64,000 nucleotides of DNA from assembly GCA_963821025.1 (NCBI GenBank), contig CAWGCG010000004.1, positions 930,001 to 994,000 on the forward strand. The letters are read 5' to 3'. This DNA comes from WHSW01 sp963821025 (lineage in GTDB: Bacteria > Actinomycetota > Thermoleophilia > Solirubrobacterales > 70-9). The position numbers and the translations under genes were made by a program. A model generated the notes under the pieces. The model saw nothing but the letters and a program-made list of their open reading frames with translations, ran no database searches and was not told the DNA's origin. Positions 34,580-43,147 of the stretch are shown here, piece after piece. Numbering within the stretch: position 1 is the first letter of the stretch; the number at the start of each line of letters is the position of its first letter.

Positions 34580-36192
34580 GGAGGATCGCCGCCATCCTCG
34601 TCGCGATCGCCGCCTCGGCGGCGATCCTCGCCACCGGTAGCGGCGCCGGCGGCGACGACGGCACCTATGAGGTGCGGGCGATCTTCGACAGCGCCGGGTT
34701 CGCGGTCGAGGGGGTCGAGGTCAGGGTCGCCGGTGCCAATGTCGGCGTCGTCTCCGACCTCGCGGTCACCGGCAACGACGAGATCGCCACCGTCGACGGC
34801 GAGCCCTCCCCGGGCAAGGCCGCCCTCGTCCTGCGGATCGACGATCCAGGGTTCCAGGACTTTCGCGAGGACGCCTCCTGCCTGATTCGGCCGCAGTCGC
34901 TGATCGGCGAGAAGTTCGTCGAGTGCGAGCCGACCCAGCCGCGCGCCGCAGGGTCCGAGCCTCCTCCCGAGCTGGCGACGATCGAGGACGGCCAGCCGGG
35001 CGCCGGCCAGCGGCTGCTGCCGCTCGAGAACAACGGCAAGTCGGTCGACCTCGACCTCGTCAACAACATCATGGAGGCCCCGTATCCGGATCGCTTCCGG
35101 CTGATCCTCAACGACCTCGGCGCCGGCCTCGCCGCCCGCGGCGACGAGCTCGGGGAGATCATCGAGCGCTCGAACCCGGCGCTGCGCGAGACCAACGAGG
35201 TGCTCGCGATCCTCGCCCGCCAGAACCGGGTCCTGGCCCAGCTGGCGACCGACTCCGACGCGGTGATCGGCGCCCTGGCGCGCGAGCGGAGCAGCATCTC
35301 GAGCTTCATCAACCAATCCGAGGTGGTTGGCGCGGCGACCGCCGAGCGCGCCGGCGACCTCGAGGAGACGTTCGCACGCTTCCCCAGCTTCCTGCGCGAG
35401 CTGCGCTCGACGATGGACCGTCTCGATGCCTTCTCGACCGCCGCCACACCGGTCTTCTCCGACCTCGGCGACGTCGCTCCCACGCTCACCCGGGCGAGTC
35501 GGGCCCTGGGGCCGTTCTCCGACGCCACCACCAAGGCCCTGGTCAGCCTCGGGAACGCGACCGAGGGTGCGGGGCCGAACATCGTCGCCTCCGACCCGGT
35601 GATTCGCCAGGTGCGCAAGCTGGCGAAATCCGGCAAGCCGGCGACGACGAACCTGCGCAAGTTCCTCACCAGCTGGCGAAAGACGGATGGCTACCGCAAT
35701 CTGGCCAGGCTGTTCTTCAACGCCTCGGGTGCGGTCAACCCGTTCGACCAGTACGGCCACTTCATCCGCGCCCTGCTGCCGACCAACAACTGCGTCGACT
35801 ACGAGACCATCCCCGAGGCCGGATGCAGCGCCAACTTCGCTGCCGCCACCTTCTCCGCGCCTGCCCGGCCCGCGCGGCGGGACCGCTCCAAGGACACGGC
35901 TCGCGATCGGCGCAAGCGCGAGGATCGCGCGGCTGAGGGCGAGAACGCCGGCGGCGATCGCGGCGGCGAAGGCGCCGATGAGGCGCAGGCCGCGCCCGAG
36001 AGCTCGCTCGGCCCGGTCGAGATCGAGCCCGGCTCGGCGGGGTCGACGGCGGCCCCGAACGTCCCCGAATCTGCCGACGAGGCCCCCGAGGGCTCGGCCG
36101 AGGGCCTCGGCTCGAGCGCCCAGCGGATGCGCGCAGCCCGCGACCTGCTCGATTTCCTGATCGGCGAGCGCGGGGCCGGAGGCAAGCGGTGA
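34576..36192 (+). CDS. MCE-family protein 2 of the cassette
   Basis: A 538-residue protein starting at ATG 34576 (4-base overlap with gene 1). A short hydrophobic N-terminus (residues 3-21) anchors or exports it; no lipobox cysteine is present. The MCE domain follows (YEVRAIFDSAGFAVEGVEVR ... GANVGVVSDLAV), then a helical domain to about residue 425, and an unusually long low-complexity tail rich in Ala, Glu, Asp, Arg and Gly (about 435-510). Two cysteines flank a loop (NNCVDYETIPEAGC). The tail is not usual for Mce proteins and may extend into the wall. Confidence 0.92.
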   Translation: MRRIAAILVAIAASAAILATGSGAGGDDGTYEVRAIFDSAGFAVEGVEVRVAGANVGVVSDLAVTGNDEIATVDGEPSPGKAALVLRIDDPGFQDFREDASCLIRPQSLIGEKFVECEPTQPRAAGSEPPPELATIEDGQPGAGQRLLPLENNGKSVDLDLVNNIMEAPYPDRFRLILNDLGAGLAARGDELGEIIERSNPALRETNEVLAILARQNRVLAQLATDSDAVIGALARERSSISSFINQSEVVGAATAERAGDLEETFARFPSFLRELRSTMDRLDAFSTAATPVFSDLGDVAPTLTRASRALGPFSDATTKALVSLGNATEGAGPNIVASDPVIRQVRKLAKSGKPATTNLRKFLTSWRKTDGYRNLARLFFNASGAVNPFDQYGHFIRALLPTNNCVDYETIPEAGCSANFAAATFSAPARPARRDRSKDTARDRRKREDRAAEGENAGGDRGGEGADEAQAAPESSLGPVEIEPGSAGSTAAPNVPESADEAPEGSAEGLGSSAQRMRAARDLLDFLIGERGAGGKR

Positions 36193-36252
36193 GGCGCCGC
36201 GGAGTCGCCTCCAGCCTGGCCGCCAGCCCGACCGCTGGTCGGCGCGGTCACG
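36189..36252 (+). other. Out-of-frame N-terminal piece of MCE protein 3
   Basis: GTG at 36189 overlaps the preceding stop (GTGA) and reads MRRRGVASSLAASPT, a normal Mce N-terminus. Just after ACC (36231-36233) the frame must shift by one base to continue as LVGAVTV in the frame of the main ORF. One extra C in GACCGCTG, compared with an expected GACGCTG, explains it. Confidence 0.65.
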
Positions 36253-37650
36253 GTGATGATCGTGATCCTGGCGGTCTTCCTCGCCTACAACGCCAACACC
36301 GGGTTGCCGTTCGTGCCCTCCTACAGGCTCTCGGTCCAGGTCCCGAACGCGAACACGCTGGTGCGCGGCAACGAGGTCCGGTTGGGCGGCGTCCGCGTCG
36401 GCCTGGTCGAGAACATCGAGCCGGTCGAGCGCGACGACGGCTCCGCGGTCGCCCAGCTCGACCTGAAGCTCGATCCCGACCTCGACCCGCTGCCCAGGGA
36501 CTCGACCGTGATCGTGCGCTCGCGCTCGGCGCTCGGCCTCAAGTACCTCGAGATCGACCAGGGCACCTCCGACAAGGGCTATGCGGCGGGGTCGATCCTG
36601 CCGCTCTCGGCCGCGCGCCCCGAGCCGGTTGAGATCGACCAGGTGCTGAGCATGTTCGACGCGCCCACCCGGACGGCGATCCAGCAGAACCTGGTCGAGT
36701 TCGGCAATGCGCTCGCGGGCCGCGGGCCCGCCTTGAACGAGGCGCTGGGCCGCCTTCCTGCGGTGCTGCGCTACCTCGAGCCGGTGGCGCGCAATCTGGG
36801 CTCGGCCTCAACCGGGCTCGAGCGCTTCGTCAGCGCCAGCGCCGCGGCGGCCGCCGAGGTGGCCCCGGTTGCCGACATCCAGGCGGAGCTGTTCGTCAAC
36901 CTCGACATCACCTTCACCGCGCTGGCCGAGGTCGCCCGGCCCTTCATCCAGGAGACGATCTCCGAGACGCCGCCGACCTTCGCCGTCGCCGAACGCGCCT
37001 TGCCGGTCATCCGGCCGTTCTTGGACGACAGCGCCGAGCTGTTCACGAGGCTGCAACCCGGCGTCGACGCGATCGCCCGCTACGCCCCGGCGATCACCGA
37101 GACGCTGGAGACGGGGACGCCGGTGGTGCGCGACTCGCCGAAGCTCAACCGGGAGCTGATCCCGACCTCCGAGGCGCTGCTGGCGTTCAACGACGACGAC
37201 GTGGTGCGCGACGGCCTCGCCCGTCTAACCCAGACCACCGACATCCTCGGGCCGGCGATTCGCTTCATCGCTCCGGCACAGACCGTGTGCAACTACGGCA
37301 GCCTGCTCACCCGCAACCTGAGCAGCGCCTTCTCCGAGGGCGGAAACGGCACCAAGTGGCAGCGATTCTCGGTCTTCGGACCGGCCGAGGGCCCGAACAA
37401 CATCGGCGGCGTCGCCTCCGGGCCGGCCAACGGCGGCGGCGCGGCCGGCAACTTCCTCAAGTTCAACCCCTATCCGAACACGGCCTCGCCGGGCCAGCCG
37501 CGCGAGTGCGAGGCGGGCAACGAGCGTTTCCTCACCGGCCAGCAGGTGATCGGCAACGTGCCCGGCAACCAGGGAGACGTCACCGACGACCAACCCGGGG
37601 TCTCCGACGACGCGGCCGATGAGGCGGCCGCCGAGGAGGAGGGCGGATGA
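36253..37650 (+). CDS. MCE-family protein 3 of the cassette (5' frameshift)
   Basis: 465 residues from the GTG at 36253 (ATG at 36256 also possible). The membrane helix MIVILAVFLAYNA opens the chain, followed by the MCE domain (YRLSVQVPNANTLVRGNEVR, GGVRVGLVENIEPV) and the helical region. The true start is probably GTG 36189, with a single-base insertion near 36231-36234 separating the first 15 codons from the rest. As it stands the protein could still be made from 36253/36256 but would lack the cytoplasmic Arg-rich start. Stop overlaps the next ATG. Confidence 0.88.
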   Translation: MMIVILAVFLAYNANTGLPFVPSYRLSVQVPNANTLVRGNEVRLGGVRVGLVENIEPVERDDGSAVAQLDLKLDPDLDPLPRDSTVIVRSRSALGLKYLEIDQGTSDKGYAAGSILPLSAARPEPVEIDQVLSMFDAPTRTAIQQNLVEFGNALAGRGPALNEALGRLPAVLRYLEPVARNLGSASTGLERFVSASAAAAAEVAPVADIQAELFVNLDITFTALAEVARPFIQETISETPPTFAVAERALPVIRPFLDDSAELFTRLQPGVDAIARYAPAITETLETGTPVVRDSPKLNRELIPTSEALLAFNDDDVVRDGLARLTQTTDILGPAIRFIAPAQTVCNYGSLLTRNLSSAFSEGGNGTKWQRFSVFGPAEGPNNIGGVASGPANGGGAAGNFLKFNPYPNTASPGQPRECEAGNERFLTGQQVIGNVPGNQGDVTDDQPGVSDDAADEAAAEEEGG

Positions 37651-39176
37651 GGCTCGCCTTCTGGCGCCGCGAGCGCACCCGCAAGGCGGGCGCCCCCGGT
37701 CCCGACGACCGGATCTGGGGCCGCGGCTACACCGGGCCGGCGCCGTGGGTCTTCGGGCTGATCATCGCGATCGTGATCGCGATCGCCTCGTACCTCGCCT
37801 TCGCCAAGGAGATCCCGTTCACCGGCAAGGGCTATGAGCTCACGGCGACGTTCGAGAACGCGGCGACCCTGCGGTCGACCTCGCCGGTGCGGATCGCCGG
37901 GGTCAAGGTGGGCGAGGTGACCGGGGTCGAGGCAGAGGGCGACGCCGCCAAGGTCACCTTCACGGTCGACGAGCAGGGACGCCCGATCCACGACGACGCC
38001 CAGGTCAGCATTCGCCCGCGGCTGTTCTTGGAGGGCAACTTCTTCCTCGACCTGAAGCCGGGGAGCCCGAGCGCCCCCGAGCTCCCCAGCGACGGTGAGA
38101 TCCCGATCGCCCAGACGACGACCGCGGTCCAGCTCGACGAGGTTCTGACCACCCTGCAACAGCCCCAGCGCCGCGGGCTGCAGCAGCTGCTCAACGCCTA
38201 CGGCACCGCGCTCACCTACCAGCCGACCGCGGCCGACGACATCGGCCAGGCCCCCAGCGTCCAGGGTGAGAGCGCGGCCGAGGCGATCAACGACTCGTTT
38301 CGCTATGGCGGTGACGCCGGCCGCGGGACGGCGATAGTCAACACCGCCCTCCGGGGCGAGAACCCGGGCGATCTCGCGGGTCTGATCCGGGGACTCGGAC
38401 AGACGTTCGGCAAGCTCGCCAGCCGGCGGGAGGAGCTCTCCGAGCTGATCACCAACTTCAACGTGTTCACCGGCGCCCTTGCTGCCGAGTCGGCGAACCT
38501 GTCGCGGACGATCGAGGAGCTGGCGCCGACCCTGGAGGAGGCCGAGCCCTCGCTGGCCGCCCTCAGCGACGCCCTGCCGGCGGTCCGGGCGCTGGCGATC
38601 GAGTCGCGGCCGGCGATCCAGGAGCTGCCCGAGACGATCGCCGCCGGCAATCCGTGGCTGAACCAGACCCGCGCCCTGCTGCGTCGCAACGAGCTCGGCG
38701 AGCTGGCGCGGCTGCTGAAGGGCGCTGCGCCCGGCCTCGCTCAGACGACCGCCGCCTCGAAGGGCCTGTTCACACAGCAGACGCTGCTCGCGCGCTGCAC
38801 CTCCAACGTGCTCATACCGACCGGCGACATCGTGATCAGCGACGGCGCCAGCACCGGCCAGCCCAACTACAACGAGTTCCTCTACACGGTCGTCAACCTG
38901 AACGGCGCCTCTCAGGGCTTCGACGGCAACGGTCCCTACTTCCGCTTCCAGTCGGGAGGCGGGCCGCAGCTCGTCCAGGGTCCGGTGCCGGGCGGCACGG
39001 CGGGCGGGACGATCAACTTCTCGAACGTGATCGACACCCCGGACGGCATCCAGCCGGTGCTGCCGGGCGCAGCGCCGCCGTTCCGGCTCGATTTCCCCTG
39101 CAAGAAGAACCCGGTGCCGGCGATCAACGGGCCCTCCTCCGCGGCCGGGCCATCCGACCTCACGCCTGCCCCATGA
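37647..39176 (+). CDS. MCE-family protein 4 of the cassette
   Basis: A 509-residue protein with an Arg-rich cytoplasmic N-terminus (residues 1-34), one membrane helix (35-55), an MCE domain (YELTATFENAATLRSTSPVR, IAGVKVGEVTGVE) and a helical stalk, followed by a C-terminal domain with cysteines (RCTSNV, PCKKNPVP) and a Gly/Pro-rich end. The extra 100-residue C-terminal part (from LLARCTSNVLIPTGD) differs from the shorter paralogues. It overlaps genes 3 and 5 by ATGA. Confidence 0.92.
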   Translation: MRLAFWRRERTRKAGAPGPDDRIWGRGYTGPAPWVFGLIIAIVIAIASYLAFAKEIPFTGKGYELTATFENAATLRSTSPVRIAGVKVGEVTGVEAEGDAAKVTFTVDEQGRPIHDDAQVSIRPRLFLEGNFFLDLKPGSPSAPELPSDGEIPIAQTTTAVQLDEVLTTLQQPQRRGLQQLLNAYGTALTYQPTAADDIGQAPSVQGESAAEAINDSFRYGGDAGRGTAIVNTALRGENPGDLAGLIRGLGQTFGKLASRREELSELITNFNVFTGALAAESANLSRTIEELAPTLEEAEPSLAALSDALPAVRALAIESRPAIQELPETIAAGNPWLNQTRALLRRNELGELARLLKGAAPGLAQTTAASKGLFTQQTLLARCTSNVLIPTGDIVISDGASTGQPNYNEFLYTVVNLNGASQGFDGNGPYFRFQSGGGPQLVQGPVPGGTAGGTINFSNVIDTPDGIQPVLPGAAPPFRLDFPCKKNPVPAINGPSSAAGPSDLTPAP

Positions 39177-40522
39177 GAAGAGCGATTCGCGAACACCTGC
39201 GCGACTTCATCGCCATCGCGGCCCTGTTCGTGGTCGGGATCGGGATCACCGGCTACATCCTCAGCCAGCAGCAACAGCCCTACCCGTCCTGGATCCCGTT
39301 CCTCGGCGACGACCGGTTCGAGCTCAAGGCCGAGCTCTCGACCGCCCAGGCCGTGATCCCCGGGCAGGGCCAGACGGTGAACATCGCCGGGGTCAAGTCC
39401 GGCGACATCACCGAGGTCGAGCTCGTCAACGGGCGCGCCGTGGTGACGATGCTGGTCGAGCAGCAGTACGCCGAGCTGATCCACCCCGACGCGACGATCC
39501 TGCTGCGCCCGCGCACCGGCCTTCAGGACATGACCCTCGAGCTCGACCCCGGGACCGAGGGCGAGCCGGTCGCCGAGGGAACCGTGATCCCCGAGTCGCA
39601 GACCAAGCCCAACGTGCAGCCGGACCAGATCCTGGCCTCGCTCGACGGGGACACCCAGGCCTATCTGAAGCTGCTGATCGCCGGCGGCGCCGAGGGTCTC
39701 GGCGGCCGGGCCAAGCAGCTCTCGGCGGGGCTGCGCCAGTTCGAGCCTCTGGCGCGCTACCTGGCTCGGATCGGCAACGCGCTCTCGGTTCGGCGCCGCA
39801 ACATCGCTCGCACGATCACCAGTTTCCGCGCCCTGGGCGAGGAGCTCGGCAAGTCGGACACCCGGCTCGCGGAGTGGGTCTCCTCGCAGAACGCCGCGAT
39901 CGGTGCCTTCGCAAATCAGGAGGCATCGATCCGCGAGACGTTGCGCGAGCTCCCACCCACGCTCGCCGTCACCCGCGATGCACTCGCCAGCGGCGAGACG
40001 CTGGCGAACGAGCTCGGCCCCGCCTCGGAGGCGCTGATCCCGGCGGCGCGGGCGTTCGGCCCGGCGCAGGAGTCCGCGCAGGCGCTGTTCACGGATACCT
40101 ACGAGCCGATCCGCGATCAGATTCGGCCCTTCAGCCGCGAGGTCCAGAAGCCGGTCCGACACCTGAAGCAGGCTTCACAGCCGCTGGCGAAGACGACCAA
40201 GGGGCTGGCCGGCTCGCTCGACGAGCTCAACCAGCTCTTCAACGCCCTCGCCTACAACCCGCCCGGCTCCGAGGAGGGATACCTCTTCTGGCTCGCCTGG
40301 CTCAACCACAACACGAACAACGTCTTCCTCGCCGAGGACGCCAACGGCCCATTGGCGCGAGGCAACGTGCTGCAGTCGTGCAACACCGCCTACCTCGCAG
40401 ACAGCCTGACGGTGTCGCGCCCCTACCTGCGCACCGTGCAGCAGCTCACCAACGTGCCGCCGTCATCGGAGATCTGCCCGCTCGACCCGACGGCGCCGCC
40501 GCTGCCCCCGATCGAACCATGA
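39173..40522 (+). CDS. MCE-family protein 5 of the cassette
   Basis: A 449-residue protein; membrane helix at about residues 10-30 (DFIAIAALFVVGIGITGYIL), then the MCE domain (FELKAELSTAQAVIPGQGQT, VNIAGVKSGDITEVELVNGR) and a helical region of conserved Mce type. The ATG at 39173 overlaps the previous stop. The C-terminus carries a cysteine pair (QSCNTAYL, EICPLDP) and a proline-rich end. Stop overlaps the ATG of the 13-codon micro-ORF. Confidence 0.92.
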   Translation: MRRAIREHLRDFIAIAALFVVGIGITGYILSQQQQPYPSWIPFLGDDRFELKAELSTAQAVIPGQGQTVNIAGVKSGDITEVELVNGRAVVTMLVEQQYAELIHPDATILLRPRTGLQDMTLELDPGTEGEPVAEGTVIPESQTKPNVQPDQILASLDGDTQAYLKLLIAGGAEGLGGRAKQLSAGLRQFEPLARYLARIGNALSVRRRNIARTITSFRALGEELGKSDTRLAEWVSSQNAAIGAFANQEASIRETLRELPPTLAVTRDALASGETLANELGPASEALIPAARAFGPAQESAQALFTDTYEPIRDQIRPFSREVQKPVRHLKQASQPLAKTTKGLAGSLDELNQLFNALAYNPPGSEEGYLFWLAWLNHNTNNVFLAEDANGPLARGNVLQSCNTAYLADSLTVSRPYLRTVQQLTNVPPSSEICPLDPTAPPLPPIEP

Positions 40523-40560
40523 CCCCGCGATCCAAGACCACCCCGCTCGAGGCTTCCTGA
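40519..40560 (+). CDS. 13-codon micro-ORF linking MCE genes 5 and 6
   Basis: ATG at 40519 overlaps the stop of gene 5 (ATGA). The 13 codons (MTPRSKTTPLEAS) end in TGA at 40558-40560, which shares one base with the ATG of gene 6 (TGATG). Ribosomes could thus be handed from gene 5 to gene 6 without a gap. It may have no function beyond coupling, or be the fossil of a longer protein. Confidence 0.35.
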   Translation: MTPRSKTTPLEAS

Positions 40561-42104
40561 TGGAGACCCGCCCACCGACGATCGCTCGGGTGCTGATCGC
40601 CGTCGGCTTTGCGATCTCCTGCTTCGCCCTGGCCCTCTTCCTGTGGCTCGCCTTCGGCGGGGCGATCCCGCTGAAGCCGCAGAGCTACCGCTTCAGCGTC
40701 CCCTTCGACGAGGCGACCCAGCTCGCGGTCGAGTCCGACGTGCGGATCTCCGGGGTCTCGGTCGGCAAGGTGAAGGCGATCGACCTGTCCGACTCGGGCA
40801 ACGCCGACGCGACGGTCGAGCTCGATGCGCAATACGCACCGATTCCCTCCGACACCCGCGCGACGCTGCGCCAGAAGACGTTGCTGGGAGAGACCTACGT
40901 CGAGCTCTCGCCCGGATCGGCCGAATCCGAGCCGCTGCCCGAGGACGGTGCGCTGCCGATCGCCCAGGTGGCCGAGTCGGTGCAGCTCGACGAGATCTTT
41001 CGCACCTTCGACTCGCGCACCCGCGCCGCCTTCCAGGCCTGGATGCAGGGCCAGGCCGCCGCCTTCCGCGGTCGCGGCGACGACTTCTCGATCGCGATCG
41101 CCAGCCTCGACCCGTTCGCCCAAGAGGCGGACACGGCGCTTCGCCTGCTCGACTCGCAGTCGAATGCGGTCTCGGGCTTCTTCCGCAACGCCGGCGAGGT
41201 GTTCGGGGCCTTGTCCGAGAACCCCGGTCAGCTGCGCGGGCTGATCACGAACGGAAACCAGGTCTTCCGGACCACCGCGCAGCGCAACGAGGACCTGGCG
41301 ACCGCGTTCACGATCTTCCCCACCTTCCTGCGGGAGTCGCGGGCGACCCTGGCGCGGCTCGAACGCTTCGCGACCGACAGCGACCCGGTCGTCCGCGCGC
41401 TGTTGCCGACCGCGGACGAGATCGACCCGACGTTCACGGCGCTCGGTCGCCTTTCGAATCAGCTCGACCCGTTCTTCGCCGGCCTACGCGGGACGATCGA
41501 CGCGGCTCCAGCGGGCTCCAAGGCGCTGCGCCGCCTGCTCGGCGACGACCTGCCGCCGCTGCTCGGGCGCTTCGATCCGTTCCTCGCTCAGCTCAATCCG
41601 ATCCTCGAGGTTGTGAGCATCTATAGGTCGGAGGTGACCGGCTTTCTCGCCAACGCTGCCGCGGCCACCAACGGCCAGCTCAACAGCTCGATCGGCCCGC
41701 AGAGCTACCTGCGCACGATGGTGATGCAGACGCCCGAGGCGCTGACGACCTACCCCACCGATCGCCTGCAGATCAACCGCACCAATCCATATCTGAAGGC
41801 GGGGAGCGCGCTCGACGTGCGCACGGCGCTGGCCTCGTTCGAGACCCGCCACTGCGCCGCGGGTGAGGTGGTGACGCTGCCCGACCGCGCCGCGACGATC
41901 GCCGACCCGGCGTTCAACGACCGGACCGACGGTGACCTCGAGAACGCCGGCGAGCTCTACGACCGCCTGCAGCTGTTCGGCTTCAACGACCAGCAGAGCT
42001 CGGCCTCGATCGCTGCGCCACCGTGCAACCAGCAGAGCCCGTTCCAGTCGATCGGTGCGCCGAGCGAGATCAGCAACTACCTCCACGTTTTCCCGTTCCC
42101 ATAG
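40560..42104 (+). CDS. MCE-family protein 6 of the cassette
   Basis: A 514-residue protein, last of the six. Membrane helix at about residues 10-32, MCE domain (YRFSVPFDEATQLAVESDVR, ISGVSVGKVKAIDLSDSGNA), a TYVELSPGS strand, then the helical domain and a C-terminal globular part with two cysteines (RHCAAGE, PPCNQQSP). The six proteins have distinct lengths and tails, as expected for hetero-hexamers of the Mce1 type. No YrbE/MlaE permease or MceG/MlaF ATPase gene lies before or after the cassette in this window. Confidence 0.92.
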   Translation: METRPPTIARVLIAVGFAISCFALALFLWLAFGGAIPLKPQSYRFSVPFDEATQLAVESDVRISGVSVGKVKAIDLSDSGNADATVELDAQYAPIPSDTRATLRQKTLLGETYVELSPGSAESEPLPEDGALPIAQVAESVQLDEIFRTFDSRTRAAFQAWMQGQAAAFRGRGDDFSIAIASLDPFAQEADTALRLLDSQSNAVSGFFRNAGEVFGALSENPGQLRGLITNGNQVFRTTAQRNEDLATAFTIFPTFLRESRATLARLERFATDSDPVVRALLPTADEIDPTFTALGRLSNQLDPFFAGLRGTIDAAPAGSKALRRLLGDDLPPLLGRFDPFLAQLNPILEVVSIYRSEVTGFLANAAAATNGQLNSSIGPQSYLRTMVMQTPEALTTYPTDRLQINRTNPYLKAGSALDVRTALASFETRHCAAGEVVTLPDRAATIADPAFNDRTDGDLENAGELYDRLQLFGFNDQQSSASIAAPPCNQQSPFQSIGAPSEISNYLHVFPFP

Positions 42105-42295
42105 ACTGGCGGCGGGTAAGGAGAGAGTTACCCGGGCGCCACGGGGCGGCCGAGAGGCGAAACTTCGCGGCCGGTTCGGGGTTTGTTGCGTGTGATCGCG
42201 GTCACAGATCGCGGTCTCGGAGGAGAAAGCTCGAGAGATGAGAGATGTAGGTCAGCGCGCGCCGTCCGGCCGCGCCTTTTCGATAGGAGGAAGCA
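42105..42295 (+). promoter_or_regulatory. Control region between the MCE cassette and secreted paralogue 1
   Basis: This 191-bp gap has several elements: inverted repeat GGGTAA-N8-TTACCC (42114-42133) just after the MCE stop; a 10-bp direct repeat GATCGCGGTC at 42194 and 42207 (13-bp spacing); a hairpin-like GCGCG...CGCGC followed by TTTT (42255-42280); and a strong ribosome site AGGAGG (42286-42291). The direct repeat fits a dimeric regulator site and the last hairpin a terminator or attenuator. Confidence 0.45.
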
Positions 42296-43033
42296 GTGAT
42301 TCGTAAGTCACGAATGGCGGTCGCGGTGGGGCTTTCGCTCGCCATCGGCGTCGCCACGATGGCGTACGCCGACGGAGTTTCGGACAACGAGGCGTTCGTC
42401 GACGGCTCGGTGAGCCCGAAGAAGCTCGACAAGAACAAGTACAAGCCGATCAACCTCTTCCTTGGCGTTCGCACCGAGGGCCCGGTCACCGGCGCCCAGG
42501 CGAACCCCGAGCAGGAGCAGATCTCGCTTGGCAAGGACATCAAGTGGGACGGCACCAAGGTGCCGGTCTGCACCGCGAACATCGAGACTCCGGGTCTCAC
42601 CGCAGATCAGGCCAAGGCCATGTGCCCCGGCAAATCGCTGCTCGGCACCGGTGAGGCGGAGGTCAACCTCGGGGCGTCGCGGGTCAGCGACATCACGGTC
42701 CTGACGTTCAACGGACCGGGCAAGAACCAGGTCCGGCTGCATACGTCGAGCCCGACCCTCGGCGCCGCCGCACCGACCGTGTTCGGTCAGATCATCAAGT
42801 CGAACCAGGGTGGCAAGTACGGCCAGATGCTCGACGTCCCGGACTCTCCGGACGCCGGTGGCGACGCCTTCCTGATCACCAAGTTCAACTCGACGATCGA
42901 TAAGAGCAGCAAGGTCGCGACGGCCCGCTGCAAGTCGAAGAAGATCCCGTTCCTGCGGAAGGTCACGTACGACGACGGCTCGACGGAGACCGCCGAGCTG
43001 ACGCAGAAGTGCAAGCGCAAGGGCAAGAAGTAG
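42296..43033 (+). CDS. Secreted protein, paralogue 1 (AYADGVSDN family)
   Basis: A 245-residue exported protein starting at GTG, 4 bases after GGAGGAAG. The N-terminal segment MAVAVGLSLAIGVATMAYA is a signal peptide. The mature part begins DGVSDNEAFVDGSVSPKKLD and contains GVRTEGPVTG, a CPGKSLLGTGEAEVNLGASR block, SSPTLGAAAPTVFGQII and GGDAFLITKFN, ending in a Lys/Arg-rich tail with two cysteines. No known domain. A neighbouring gene encodes a close paralogue with the same order of motifs. A strong terminator follows. Confidence 0.85.
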   Translation: MIRKSRMAVAVGLSLAIGVATMAYADGVSDNEAFVDGSVSPKKLDKNKYKPINLFLGVRTEGPVTGAQANPEQEQISLGKDIKWDGTKVPVCTANIETPGLTADQAKAMCPGKSLLGTGEAEVNLGASRVSDITVLTFNGPGKNQVRLHTSSPTLGAAAPTVFGQIIKSNQGGKYGQMLDVPDSPDAGGDAFLITKFNSTIDKSSKVATARCKSKKIPFLRKVTYDDGSTETAELTQKCKRKGKK

Positions 43034-43066
43034 GAAGCCTTCGCGTTCGCAAACCAGGTTGAGTGA

Positions 43067-43099
43067 GGAGGGCGGCCCAAGGGCCGCCCTCCTTCGTTT
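43067..43099 (+). terminator. Strong intrinsic terminator
   Basis: A perfect 12-bp stem GGAGGGCGGCCC-AA-GGGCCGCCCTCC followed by TTCGTTTA. It lies 33 bp after the stop of secreted paralogue 1 and insulates it from paralogue 2. Confidence 0.8.
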
Positions 43100-43147
43100 A
43101 GGTTGCCGGTCTTGGGGGTCGCAGAAGGGATCGAGAGGAGCGGGATC

